Positions 1 through 7,565 of a DNA stretch of 27,060 nt are shown piece by piece. Every line of letters begins with the position of its first letter. Position 1 is the stretch's first letter. Both the position numbers and the translations under genes were made by a program. The notes under the pieces are model-generated. The model did no database searches. It saw only the letters and a list, made by a program, of their open reading frames with translations, and had not been told where the DNA came from. Origin of the DNA: CAINDI01 sp037127585 (lineage in GTDB: Bacteria > Verrucomicrobiota > Verrucomicrobiia > Palsa-1439); contig JBAXYB010000033.1 of the NCBI GenBank assembly GCA_037127585.1, positions 1 through 27,060 on the forward strand, written 5' to 3'.

Positions 1-2387
1 ATTGTCCGTTTGACGATCATGTATAAATCGTCTTGCCCGTCGCCTTCGATGCAGCAGACGGACTCGAACTCGCCATCCGTGACGTGTTGATGCCAGGCCC
101 AGACTTCGTGCTCTTTCAGGTAGCTGAAGCCGAGCAGCACGCCGTCGTCGCGCACGGCCCACACGATGCTGTCGGGCTCTTGTTGGTAGGCCCACTCCAC
201 CAGGGTGTGGTTCTTGAAGAGGTGCTGCGCCAGGACCGAGATGTTGGTGCTGTTCAGCCCGTTGACCTGGAGCGAAAATTCCAATTCCCGAACTGCGCCG
301 CCGTTGCGTTGCATGAAGAGCATCGCGCGGCCGATCACGAGCGGGGACAAGTCCGAGCAGCCGCGGTAGCCTTGGATCCGGGCGGACACCGATGACGGCG
401 TGAGCGAGTCGGAGTTCTGCCCGTGGGACACGATCCATTCCGAACCGGAAGTGAAAACCACCAGCTCGTCGAACGGCACCAGATGCCGGATTTCGTTGAC
501 CTGTTTCGAGTCGATCGTGACCTCGATCGCGTCGTCCGCCAGCGCCACGGCGGACTGGCCCATGTTCTCGAACAACCCGGTGCGGCTCGTCCAAATCGTC
601 TGGGGCGCGTTATCGGTCCGCGCGAAGACTAACCGCTGCTCGAAGATCGCGACTGCGCCCGGTTGGTTGCCCTCGCCTGCGAAGGGGTTGCGTTCTTCCG
701 CCGGTGCGAACGCCGGATTCGGGTCGATGTTGTCATCGGTGAAATTCGTTCCCAGCCCGTCTTCGTAAAATTCCAATTCGTATACGCGCCAGCCTTGGGC
801 CGTCCCTGTGCCCGTCGGTTGCGATCCCGCGAGCAGTCGCCAGTAGCGCGCCGAGATGCCGCCCGTCACTGCGATGGTCTGCCAGATATGCGGGGCGGTC
901 TGAAGCGTCACCGTCTGCCGTGTCGTCCATGTGCTGCCGTTGGTGCTTGACTGCAAGGTGACCGTCGCCACCGATCCCAACCCGTTCCGGTAGCTGTTGT
1001 TGATCCGCGTCCCCTGCATGATGCGGAAGGCGCGGACCGTTTTGGCCGAGCCGAGATCGCGACCGATGTACGCCGCCCCGGAAACGCTGGTGTAAACCTG
1101 ACTGGAAACCCAGTGTGTAAGGGTTAGCCCGTCCCCCGCTTCGGCGGCGGTCGAACCCCCGCCCGCGCCGCCGGAGATCATCGAGCCCGTGGTGATACGC
1201 GCCGCGTCTTTGCGGACCGTGCCGATCAGCCCGTAGTAACCGCGGACGTTTTTATAGACGTTGTAGCCCGTTGCCCCGTCGACGGCCGTCCACGAGATGT
1301 CAACGGTCGCGCCCGAGAACCAAGGGTTATCGACGTCAGTCACCAGAACGGCCGCGCAAGGAAGCGACTCTTCGCCATTGCTGTCGATAGCCGAGACCTG
1401 ATACTTAATCGTTCGGACTGTGACCGGAGACGAGTCGCCATTCGTGTATGCCGCGGCGAGACCCAACGGAGTATGCGAACTCACGGTGAACGTCATCGGC
1501 GTGAACTCCCAGCTGCTGTGTGACGTACGAGTCAGCTTGTACGGTGGGTAGCTCGGGTGCGTTAAAAATAAAGTGTCCGCGCTTTGGACAAACTTAACCA
1601 GCGGCAGGTCGGCCTCGGCGTACGGGGAGGTAACCTCCAAATCGCCCGCTTGGAAGAACACCAGATCACGGACTTTCCAATAACTTTCCGCGCCGCCGGT
1701 GTAATTGGAAAATACGTTGCTGTTCTGCACGATCCGCCAATAGCGGGCGCTCACCGGCGTGAACGAGTACTCGGTGCTGGCTGCATTCGACACGGTACTG
1801 GTGTCCAGCGTCGCCGCCGTCGACCATGTACTGCCGTTGGAACTGTACTGCACCAGAACCGAGGACGCGGCGTCGAGCAGATTGTAGCTATAGACATTCG
1901 GCACGCCGGCACCTTGCAACAGCGCGATCGCGCCGATCGTCTTCGCCGTGGTGAAATCCTGCCCGACATACGCCAAACCAATGCCGTCGTGCCCGAGATG
2001 GTCCGTGCGCCAGTAGGTAACCTCGTCGCCGTCGAAAGCCAAGGAGGGCGAGATTGTGGGCGAACCGTCGGAGATGTCCGTGCCGTAAACCGCAGTGTTC
2101 GCGCCGAACTGCACCAACCCACCGTCCTTGATGACCCGCATCTTGAAGTCCGTAAACTCCAACACGTAGGTCTGGACGACGTTAAACCGAAACGGAATGA
2201 GACGGCCCTTCCCGGCCGCCTCCGCGATGTACTGCGTGCCGGGCCGGTTGCTCACTCCACCGTGTGGCTGCACGAAAAAATTCTTACAGGTCTTCAGCCC
2301 GACGCGGTACTTCGCGAGATCGACGCGGCCCGCCAAACTCGGTGAGAGTTCGCCCGCCGCAAAAGAGGGTTGGATGAATTTTGCCAT
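1..2387 (-). CDS. Tail nozzle / tail tubular protein B-like, C-terminally cut by window edge
   Basis: I translated this frame by hand. It starts at ATG 2387-2385 and stays open for 795 codons to the left edge, so the C-terminus is missing. The start (MAKFIQPSFAAGELSPSLAG, then a KNFFVQPHGGVSNRPGT segment) is the typical opening of podoviral nozzle proteins, which sit under the portal and gp11-like ring. Residues about 110-250 and 420-545 look like two F5/8C (discoidin-like) beta-sandwiches, each with SSTNGSTW or SSNGSTW and SARYWR motifs. Residues about 355-400 look FN3-like (WTAVDGATGYNVYKNVRG). The rest (for example LVVFTSGSEWIVS) resembles the family's propeller-like C-terminal part. The start overlaps the stop of the upstream adaptor gene (TAATG). 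Family assignment is good; the sugar-binding idea for the extra domains is inference. Confidence 0.85.
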   Translation of the reverse strand, partial: MAKFIQPSFAAGELSPSLAGRVDLAKYRVGLKTCKNFFVQPHGGVSNRPGTQYIAEAAGKGRLIPFRFNVVQTYVLEFTDFKMRVIKDGGLVQFGANTAVYGTDISDGSPTISPSLAFDGDEVTYWRTDHLGHDGIGLAYVGQDFTTAKTIGAIALLQGAGVPNVYSYNLLDAASSVLVQYSSNGSTWSTAATLDTSTVSNAASTEYSFTPVSARYWRIVQNSNVFSNYTGGAESYWKVRDLVFFQAGDLEVTSPYAEADLPLVKFVQSADTLFLTHPSYPPYKLTRTSHSSWEFTPMTFTVSSHTPLGLAAAYTNGDSSPVTVRTIKYQVSAIDSNGEESLPCAAVLVTDVDNPWFSGATVDISWTAVDGATGYNVYKNVRGYYGLIGTVRKDAARITTGSMISGGAGGGSTAAEAGDGLTLTHWVSSQVYTSVSGAAYIGRDLGSAKTVRAFRIMQGTRINNSYRNGLGSVATVTLQSSTNGSTWTTRQTVTLQTAPHIWQTIAVTGGISARYWRLLAGSQPTGTGTAQGWRVYELEFYEDGLGTNFTDDNIDPNPAFAPAEERNPFAGEGNQPGAVAIFEQRLVFARTDNAPQTIWTSRTGLFENMGQSAVALADDAIEVTIDSKQVNEIRHLVPFDELVVFTSGSEWIVSHGQNSDSLTPSSVSARIQGYRGCSDLSPLVIGRAMLFMQRNGGAVRELEFSLQVNGLNSTNISVLAQHLFKNHTLVEWAYQQEPDSIVWAVRDDGVLLGFSYLKEHEVWAWHQHVTDGEFESVCCIEGDGQDDLYMIVKRT

Positions 2388-2941
2388 TAGGCGCGTGATT
2401 CGAGGATCGACTGGCCCGCGGTATCCGTCCGCCGCTGTTCTTGGGCGTCGGACTGCTGGGCGGCTTTCAAGGCGTTCGCGTAGAGACGGAGCAGGCCGGC
2501 TTGCCGATCTGCTTTGCCGGTCAGAGGGATCGCCAAGTCCACGGCCAAGCGGAAGGACAAGGCCTCGACGAACTGGTCATCGAACACCGCCGTGTCGGTG
2601 ACGTTCTGGAGATACTTTAATGTCACAGTTTCGGCGTCGGCCAGGAGCGTCTTGCCGCGGATTTCAAAAGGGACGTAATCGGTGGACACCGGCGCCAGTG
2701 CACGAACGCAGTCGGACGGGAGAGTGAACGCGCCGGTAAAACCCGGCAGCGCGGTGACGGCCGCCAGGTCCGCGGTCGTCACGGCAAAGTTCCACGGAAA
2801 CGCGCGCAACGCGGCTTTCCGGGCAGGATCGTACAACCGTCGGCAGTAGTCCGCTTCGGTTGAATCCTCGGTAAAATCGGCGATCGGCGTAGCGCCGATT
2901 CGCGTCAGGGCGAGATTGCAGATATCAGTTTTTGTCGCCAT
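2387..2941 (-). CDS. Tail tubular protein A / gp11-like head-tail adaptor
   Basis: The 184-residue product begins MATKTDICNLALTRIGATPI and continues with a Cys-Arg-Arg-Leu-Tyr-Asp segment and AFPWNFA. These are hallmarks of the T7 gp11-like adaptor that forms the ring joining portal to nozzle. Further on are LPSDCVRAL and a C-terminal helical part with FVEALSFRLAVDLAIPLTG. Length fits the family (about 180-200 aa). AAGGAAAC lies just before the ATG. Its stop shares a base with the start of the nozzle gene, so the two virion proteins are translationally linked, matching their adjacent positions in the particle. Alternative: a generic head-tail connector of the same fold. Confidence 0.85.
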   Translation of the reverse strand: MATKTDICNLALTRIGATPIADFTEDSTEADYCRRLYDPARKAALRAFPWNFAVTTADLAAVTALPGFTGAFTLPSDCVRALAPVSTDYVPFEIRGKTLLADAETVTLKYLQNVTDTAVFDDQFVEALSFRLAVDLAIPLTGKADRQAGLLRLYANALKAAQQSDAQEQRRTDTAGQSILESRA

Positions 2942-2957
2942 GTTTCCTTGGCGTGAA

Positions 2958-2986
2958 GACTCGGGCGGGATTGGACCGCCCGAGTC
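2958..2986 (-). other. Perfect 11-bp intercistronic hairpin
   Basis: GACTCGGGCGG and CCGCCCGAGTC flank a 7-base loop between two minus-strand virion genes. No U-run follows on the minus strand, so a strong terminator is unlikely. An RNA-processing or stability element, or partial attenuation ahead of the tail genes, is inferred. Confidence 0.6.
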
Positions 2987-2993
2987 CCACGAG

Positions 2994-3212
2994 TTACTCC
3001 GTGAAGTCCGTCATTTCCGCTGACGTCGGGTTCGCCGGATCAGCTGACGGGGGTGTTACCACTTCTTTCGCTTTGACGACGGCCACGGGCGCCGGCGGTT
3101 TCACGATCGAGAAGTGTGAGCAAGGCGCTTTCGCGCCCTCGCACGTCTCCCCGGCGGCGAAGAAGCGCCCACCGGGGATCGTGCAATCACGGTCTGCTTT
3201 CCAGACTGGCAT
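2994..3212 (-). CDS. Small virion-region protein of unknown function
   Basis: A 72-residue protein starting MPVWKADRDCTIPGGRFFAAG, with start at ATG 3212-3210 immediately after the stop of the cement-protein gene. The N-terminal half has a compact beta-like look with Cys at 10, 24 and 31; the C-terminal half is rich in Pro, Ala and Val and ends in an acidic tail (EMTDFTE). I do not recognise a family. Position between the capsid cement and tail adaptor genes suggests a virion or assembly role. The longer version of this frame starting at 3422 lies over the cement gene and is rejected. Confidence 0.6.
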   Translation of the reverse strand: MPVWKADRDCTIPGGRFFAAGETCEGAKAPCSHFSIVKPPAPVAVVKAKEVVTPPSADPANPTSAEMTDFTE

Positions 3213-3213
3213 C

Positions 3214-3624
3214 TTAGGCCAATCCGTCCGCAGCGGTGTCGATTTCGGGCGTGAGGAACGCGTCGAACTTGCCGGCGGTGAGGTCGGCAGTGGCGACGGT
3301 GTACACCACCTTGACGAACTCCAAGAGCCCGCGCGGAATCCGAACCCGCAACGGGTAGTACCCGGCGACGAGAGTCGCAACCGGGATGGCCGCGGTTTCC
3401 ACCATCTTGGTGTAGGAGCCACCGATGGTCGCGCAGGTTTGAACCGAGAACGCGACCGTGCCGGAACCGCCGGAGGTCGCTGTGGTGTTCACGCCGATGA
3501 CCAGGAACATCTCGCAGTCAGTGGCGTCCCCGGCCGCGCCGAGGTCGATCTTGTTCGTGCTGTCCGTGGCGCCCGTGGTGACGGCTTGCGCCTTGGAGAG
3601 ATACAACTCATTGTCGATAATCAT
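3214..3624 (-). CDS. Bbp16-like capsid cement protein
   Basis: The 136-residue product starts MIIDNELYLSKAQAVTTGAT and has IDLGAAGDATDCEMFLVIGV followed by alternating beta-strand-like Thr/Ser/Val runs. This is the pattern of Bbp16, the protein that decorates the BPP-1 capsid. I chose ATG 3624 because CAAAGGAAAAATC precedes it; the open frame extends further upstream only over the capsid gene. It lies directly after the major capsid gene, as in BPP-1-like cassettes. Role in capsid stabilisation is family knowledge, not shown here. Confidence 0.75.
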   Translation of the reverse strand: MIIDNELYLSKAQAVTTGATDSTNKIDLGAAGDATDCEMFLVIGVNTTATSGGSGTVAFSVQTCATIGGSYTKMVETAAIPVATLVAGYYPLRVRIPRGLLEFVKVVYTVATADLTAGKFDAFLTPEIDTAADGLA

Positions 3625-3656
3625 TTGATTTTTCCTTTGGGTTATCGAGTTACGGT

Positions 3657-4670
3657 TTAGACCACCCGTGCTTCGGTTTCGAGGATCGCATCGCAGCGAC
3701 GGATCGGGATGCCCCGGAACGTCAGGATGCGCGCGCCATTGTCCGCGGCTTGCTGATAGCTCAACAAGACGGTGGACTTCTCGGAGGCCTGGATGTCGAG
3801 GGCGGTGTGAACCGTCTCGTTGCAATAGATCGCTGTCCGGCCGCCCATCACCGCGCCGTTGCTGGTGAACTTGATGCGGTTGACCGCTTTCAGGAGCATC
3901 TTCGAGAGGTTCGCTGCGCTGGACTCGGCTTTGAGGTTGGACACGTCGAGGTTCGCGACGCGGGCGTTGTAGCGCCAGTCACGAACGGTCAAACCATTGT
4001 CCCACTGGTAGTGCGTGCGGAGCACTTGCAGCATCGAGCCGTCGGACAAGGTCTTGGTGATCTCGCCGAGGTCCTGGTGTTGGAAGCCCGCGGTGCTGCC
4101 CTTCGGCACGATCCCGTGGGTGGTCCGGCCGCCCCAGTTGACAACCCAGATCGAGGTGTTGTCCGAACCGGTGCCGCCGCCGTCGATGATGTTGTAGCCG
4201 CTCTTGGTGCGATCCGTGGAGAGGGTCGCGTAGCGCGGAGCGAGACCAACAAACCGCTCGGGGTTCGTCTTGGTATCGCCGTAGAACACAGTGGTCGCCA
4301 TGTTCTGGTTCATCGCTTCCAAGAACGCCATATCTTCGTCGAGTCGGAACTCGGCCGAATTGCCGTTCAACTGGAGCAGCTTTTTGTCGACTTCGGCGTA
4401 CGCTTCGAGCATACCGCACGTGTCGGTGACTTGCTTGCTGGTGCTCTTCGACGGTTGGACACCGTAGTTGAGCAAGCGCCAGGTGGCGCTGGGGAGACCC
4501 GTCCGGACGGTCGTTTGATGACCGATGGGCAGGTTGCCCTCGACGAACAACATATCCTGAAGGATTTCGTTGGTCGTGCTGAGGAGTTCGACGATCTGGG
4601 CGATTTTACCGCTGGGGTCAGTCTTACGCGCCAAGTCCATAAGGGTGACCGCTGTACCGATGGTTGCCAT
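3657..4670 (-). CDS. Major capsid protein (Bbp17-like, HK97-fold expected)
   Basis: A 337-residue protein with the expected length and context for the head shell subunit. Recognisable segments are MDLARKTDPSGKIAQIVELL and TNEILQDMLFVEGN at the N-terminus, PIGHQTTVRTGLPSATWRLL, and a C-terminal GIPIRRCDAILETEARVV, where the last residues resemble the conserved end of this capsid family. A strong GGAGGT Shine-Dalgarno lies 9 bases before the ATG, the strongest ribosome site seen in block 1, as expected for the most abundant virion protein. It follows the scaffold gene and precedes the cement gene. No prohead protease gene is visible nearby. Confidence 0.87.
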   Translation of the reverse strand: MATIGTAVTLMDLARKTDPSGKIAQIVELLSTTNEILQDMLFVEGNLPIGHQTTVRTGLPSATWRLLNYGVQPSKSTSKQVTDTCGMLEAYAEVDKKLLQLNGNSAEFRLDEDMAFLEAMNQNMATTVFYGDTKTNPERFVGLAPRYATLSTDRTKSGYNIIDGGGTGSDNTSIWVVNWGGRTTHGIVPKGSTAGFQHQDLGEITKTLSDGSMLQVLRTHYQWDNGLTVRDWRYNARVANLDVSNLKAESSAANLSKMLLKAVNRIKFTSNGAVMGGRTAIYCNETVHTALDIQASEKSTVLLSYQQAADNGARILTFRGIPIRRCDAILETEARVV

Positions 4671-4694
4671 GTGGCTTACCTCCGTTGTCTGCGT

Positions 4695-5405
4695 TTAGTT
4701 TTGGTTCGGATATAACGACTTTGCGACCGACACCGATGAACCTTTCCCGGTGGCGTTGCCTTCGATCACGGGGGCTTCCTTCAACAGCCGCCCCACTTTC
4801 GCCAAGAACCGCACCGCGGCCGGGTGATCGCCCAACCACGTGCCCTCGAACAGCGCCTTCTCTTCGGTCGACGCGAGGCTCAAGGCCTTCTTCGCTTCGC
4901 CCAAAAGTTCGGCGGATTTCGGGTCGGCCAACAACTCTTTCCGCCAGCCGTCACGCATCGTCGCGAGGTGCTGTTCCTGGGCAGTGGCTAACGAGCCCTG
5001 CTGCTCCACGTACAGGTCCACGAGCTTCTGCGCTTTCGCCTGGTTGAGTCCGAGTTCCTTGGCCTGCGCGGCAAACTTTCCGTTCAAAGTCTCGTCCAGC
5101 TTGACCCCTTCGGGCAGCTTGAACTCGTACTTCTCCGGGATCGCATCCGCCTTGGCTTTCTCATCCGCAGCGAGTTTTTCCGCTGCCGCTTTCTCCGCAG
5201 CTGCTTTGGCGTCCGGGGACGCGGCCGCTGCGTCAGCAGCTGCCTTGTCCGCGGCCACTTGGTCAGCGGCGGCTTTCTCCGCTGCGGCAGCCTGCGCTGC
5301 GGCATCGGGCACTACCGTTCCCGCGGCCGCTTGGCCCTCGGGCTTGCCTCCAGCAGTATTGGTGTCACCCTTACCTGCCAGCAAAGTTGCGTCTGTGTCT
5401 GCCAT
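4695..5405 (-). CDS. Putative scaffolding protein
   Basis: A 236-residue protein whose residues about 30-90 are almost only Ala, Lys, Asp and Glu (a low-complexity helical, probably coiled-coil stretch). It is followed by IPEKYEFKLPEGVKLDE and a helical part with AKELGLNQAKAQKLVDLYVE. The IPEKYEFKLPEG signature is common in phage scaffold or head-morphogenesis proteins encoded just before the capsid gene. The acidic, helical composition and position between the Bbp19-like gene and the capsid gene support a role as internal head scaffold. Start is ATG 5405, two bases after the preceding stop. No protease motif is seen. Confidence 0.75.
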   Translation of the reverse strand: MADTDATLLAGKGDTNTAGGKPEGQAAAGTVVPDAAAQAAAAEKAAADQVAADKAAADAAAASPDAKAAAEKAAAEKLAADEKAKADAIPEKYEFKLPEGVKLDETLNGKFAAQAKELGLNQAKAQKLVDLYVEQQGSLATAQEQHLATMRDGWRKELLADPKSAELLGEAKKALSLASTEEKALFEGTWLGDHPAAVRFLAKVGRLLKEAPVIEGNATGKGSSVSVAKSLYPNQN

Positions 5406-5406
5406 A

Positions 5407-5673
5407 CTATTCGGCCTTTCTGTTTTGGTGTTCGCGCATCATTAGGAAATACATTTCCGGGCAAGCGATCAGGACGTCGTTGAAATAACGGAGGGCAAAC
5501 TCTTTCTTGCCGAGCACGTAGAACGTGTTGCTATTCCCCGTAAAGCAGGGCGTGAACATCGCGGCATCTTCCATGAAGCGCCACACGAACCGGCGGCCCG
5601 TGGGGGTCTCCATGATCGCCCGCAGATCGGCGAGTTCCTGTTCGCGTTGCAATTGTTTTTCTTCGGCGGTCAT
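5407..5673 (-). CDS. Bbp19-like virion-cassette protein
   Basis: An 88-residue protein. The central part, LRAIMETPTGRRFVWRFMED followed by CFTGNSNTFYVLGKKEFALR, matches the pattern of the small Bbp19-type proteins (TP-GRR-W, then N-T---GK/R) encoded next to portal genes in BPP-1-like phages. The C-terminal segment CPEMYFLMMREHQNRK is also typical. Exact function in the virion is not established to my knowledge. It lies between portal and scaffold with almost no spacing (portal stop at 5675, start at 5673), consistent with co-translation. Confidence 0.7.
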   Translation of the reverse strand: MTAEEKQLQREQELADLRAIMETPTGRRFVWRFMEDAAMFTPCFTGNSNTFYVLGKKEFALRYFNDVLIACPEMYFLMMREHQNRKAE

Positions 5674-5674
5674 A

Positions 5675-7363
5675 TCATGCCGCTGCGGGCGAGAGCCCCG
5701 GCATCCGGCCCATAATCGCGGCCAGGGCGTTGTTACCCTTCGTGTCGGTTTCGCTCAAAGTCTTCGCCCCATCCGCGAGCTGCTGCCCGGCGGCCATGGC
5801 CTGCTGCATCTGCTGCTGCTTCGCGCGATCGGCACGGAGCTGGGCCACCATCTCCGGCGTGCGGATCACGCGCGGCGAAACGCCCACGCGGTCGGCGTAG
5901 TCGTCAACCATCGCGTCGAAGTCCACCTTGTCGAACGTCTGCGGCTGGACCGCGCCCAGGCTGCCCACGAAACCGCTAAATTGTTGGAGGTTGGTGACGC
6001 CGACCAGCTTTTGAGCCTGCGCCAAAACCGAGATGTATTCGACGTGCAGCACCTGGCCTTGGATTTCCTGCGGCGCGGGCGGCAGCATCCCGGTCCGCAA
6101 GAGGATGTTGAAAATCCGATCGATCAACGGATCGAGCAGCTCGCTGTCGAGGCGTTCCAACACCGGGCCGAGCATCAGGAGTTTCTCCTCGTGCCGCTCG
6201 GAGACTTCGGTCGCGGTCATGTTGCGCTTGTCGAGATTCTGGAGCATCAGGAACAGGTCCGTGAAGAACCCGGTCTTGATCCGCTGCTGGACCTCGCTCT
6301 TGACCATCTGCGAGGACTGCAACATATCCGGCACGTTGTAGAGCGTGGTGAAATTGTCGCGGCCCGTCATGTCGTCGGTGTAGGTCACGCCGCCGGGGAC
6401 GGTGTTGATAACTTCGTTTTTCAAACTAGACGGCGCTTTCAGCGGCGGGGTGAGCGCCTTGTCCATGTTGACGAGCTGCTTCTCGCTCAATTTCTGGAGC
6501 ATCTTCGTGTCGCCCAGGTTCTCCATGCCGACGGAGTACCCGTAGACCTTGCCGGCGACCACGGCCCAGCGTGGGGCTTGCACTGGGAAGTCATCGTAGC
6601 CGCTCGTCTGAAGCAGCTTTTCCTCGCTGCTGGCGGCTTCAAAATACACCGAGCGCCACGGCTTCGTGCCGGCGTCGTCGACGGAGATGCGGTCATCGTT
6701 CGGCTCGATCGCTTGGATCACCTCGAAGAGCGCGGTCTGGTTATTGTCGTACGCCAAGGCGACCGGCGCGCTGACGTTCTCGCGGCCGAACTCCGCGATC
6801 ATCTGCTCGGGGGATTGCCAGAACGAACGGTAAAATGAATTGACGTTCAGCTTGTGATCGACGCCGAGCCAGAACTCGCCGATCGTGAACGGCCGGCAGT
6901 GGATGCCGGTCTGGAAATCTTCCGTGACCAGCTGCGCCCACGTGCCGAACGCGCCGAGTTCGAGGTAGCCGTGGTGCAGGCTGCGGTACGCATTCGACCG
7001 ATTAAGGACGTACCGGATCCGCTCTTCGACCGTTTCCAGCCACAGCTTGACCGGGAAGAAAGCCATCAGGTCTTTGTCGCCCAAAGCTAACCGAAACCAC
7101 GGGCGTGTCGGCGACGTCAGGCCCGACTGCAAGCCGGCCGCCAGGACGTTGAGCGACTTGCTCGCGGTGTTGTCGATGATCTTGCCGTGCTTCTTGCCGC
7201 CGTCGGTCTGCTCTTGGGAATTGGAACCCGACAAGCCGAACCCGTGCTCGGGCAAGAGATAGCTTTGCAGATCAAGCCAGTGCGAGCGCCATCGCTGGCG
7301 ATCCGTGTCCATCTGCGCCATGCGCGTGCGGAGCTGTTTGCGAATTTCGGCGGGAGTGCTCAT
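5675..7363 (-). CDS. Portal protein (T7 gp8-like head-tail connector)
   Basis: A 562-residue protein that would form the ring at the packaging vertex. The N-terminal part has RWRSHWLDLQSYLLPEHG and IIDNTASKSLNVLAAGLQSG followed by LTSPTRPWFRL, the classic opening of podoviral head-tail connectors. A later RNMTATEVSERHEEKLLMLG segment is the conserved family motif, followed by LERLDSELLDPLIDRIFNIL. The C-terminus (about 500-562) is rich in Gln and Ala, probably a helical barrel. The ATG overlaps the preceding stop as ATGA. Length is normal for the family and no frame break is seen. Confidence 0.93.
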   Translation of the reverse strand: MSTPAEIRKQLRTRMAQMDTDRQRWRSHWLDLQSYLLPEHGFGLSGSNSQEQTDGGKKHGKIIDNTASKSLNVLAAGLQSGLTSPTRPWFRLALGDKDLMAFFPVKLWLETVEERIRYVLNRSNAYRSLHHGYLELGAFGTWAQLVTEDFQTGIHCRPFTIGEFWLGVDHKLNVNSFYRSFWQSPEQMIAEFGRENVSAPVALAYDNNQTALFEVIQAIEPNDDRISVDDAGTKPWRSVYFEAASSEEKLLQTSGYDDFPVQAPRWAVVAGKVYGYSVGMENLGDTKMLQKLSEKQLVNMDKALTPPLKAPSSLKNEVINTVPGGVTYTDDMTGRDNFTTLYNVPDMLQSSQMVKSEVQQRIKTGFFTDLFLMLQNLDKRNMTATEVSERHEEKLLMLGPVLERLDSELLDPLIDRIFNILLRTGMLPPAPQEIQGQVLHVEYISVLAQAQKLVGVTNLQQFSGFVGSLGAVQPQTFDKVDFDAMVDDYADRVGVSPRVIRTPEMVAQLRADRAKQQQMQQAMAAGQQLADGAKTLSETDTKGNNALAAIMGRMPGLSPAAA

Positions 7364-7563
7364 TGTCCTAAAAGGGTCTTGACCGCAACATTGGCGTTAC
7401 CGGGGACACCGAGTCCGCCGGTCTTCTGCGTGCCAGCCAGCCCCGCCATCAGGGCCGCGCGACGGGACTGCTCGTCCTTCGCCGTCTTCAGGGCGACATT
7501 GGCGTCCTTCAACGGTTCCGGGGGCGGCGTGGGTGCGGGGGGTGATCCGGCGCCTAAACACAT
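7360..7563 (-). CDS. Small terminase-portal linker gene, unknown function
   Basis: A 67-residue protein: a Pro/Ala-rich start (MCLGAGSPPAPTPPPEP), a Lys/Arg/Glu helix (KTAKDEQSRRAALMAGLAG) and a GGLGVPGNANV segment near the end. This layout, proline-rich head, charged helix, then a Gly-Leu-Gly motif, is common in short proteins lying between terminase and portal genes of podoviruses; no biochemical role is known to me. Its stop overlaps the portal start as ATGA, and its ATG lies two bases past the terminase stop. Confidence 0.65.
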   Translation of the reverse strand: MCLGAGSPPAPTPPPEPLKDANVALKTAKDEQSRRAALMAGLAGTQKTGGLGVPGNANVAVKTLLGQ

Positions 7564-7565
7564 AG

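Noticed and set aside
3750..4715. Plus-strand open frame of 321 codons
   Set aside because: Antisense to the major capsid gene with a biased, motif-free translation.
5525..6838. Long plus-strand open frame of 437 codons
   Set aside because: It is antisense to the portal gene. Its translation is rich in Arg, His, Val and Leu without any motif, as expected from the complement of GC-rich coding DNA.
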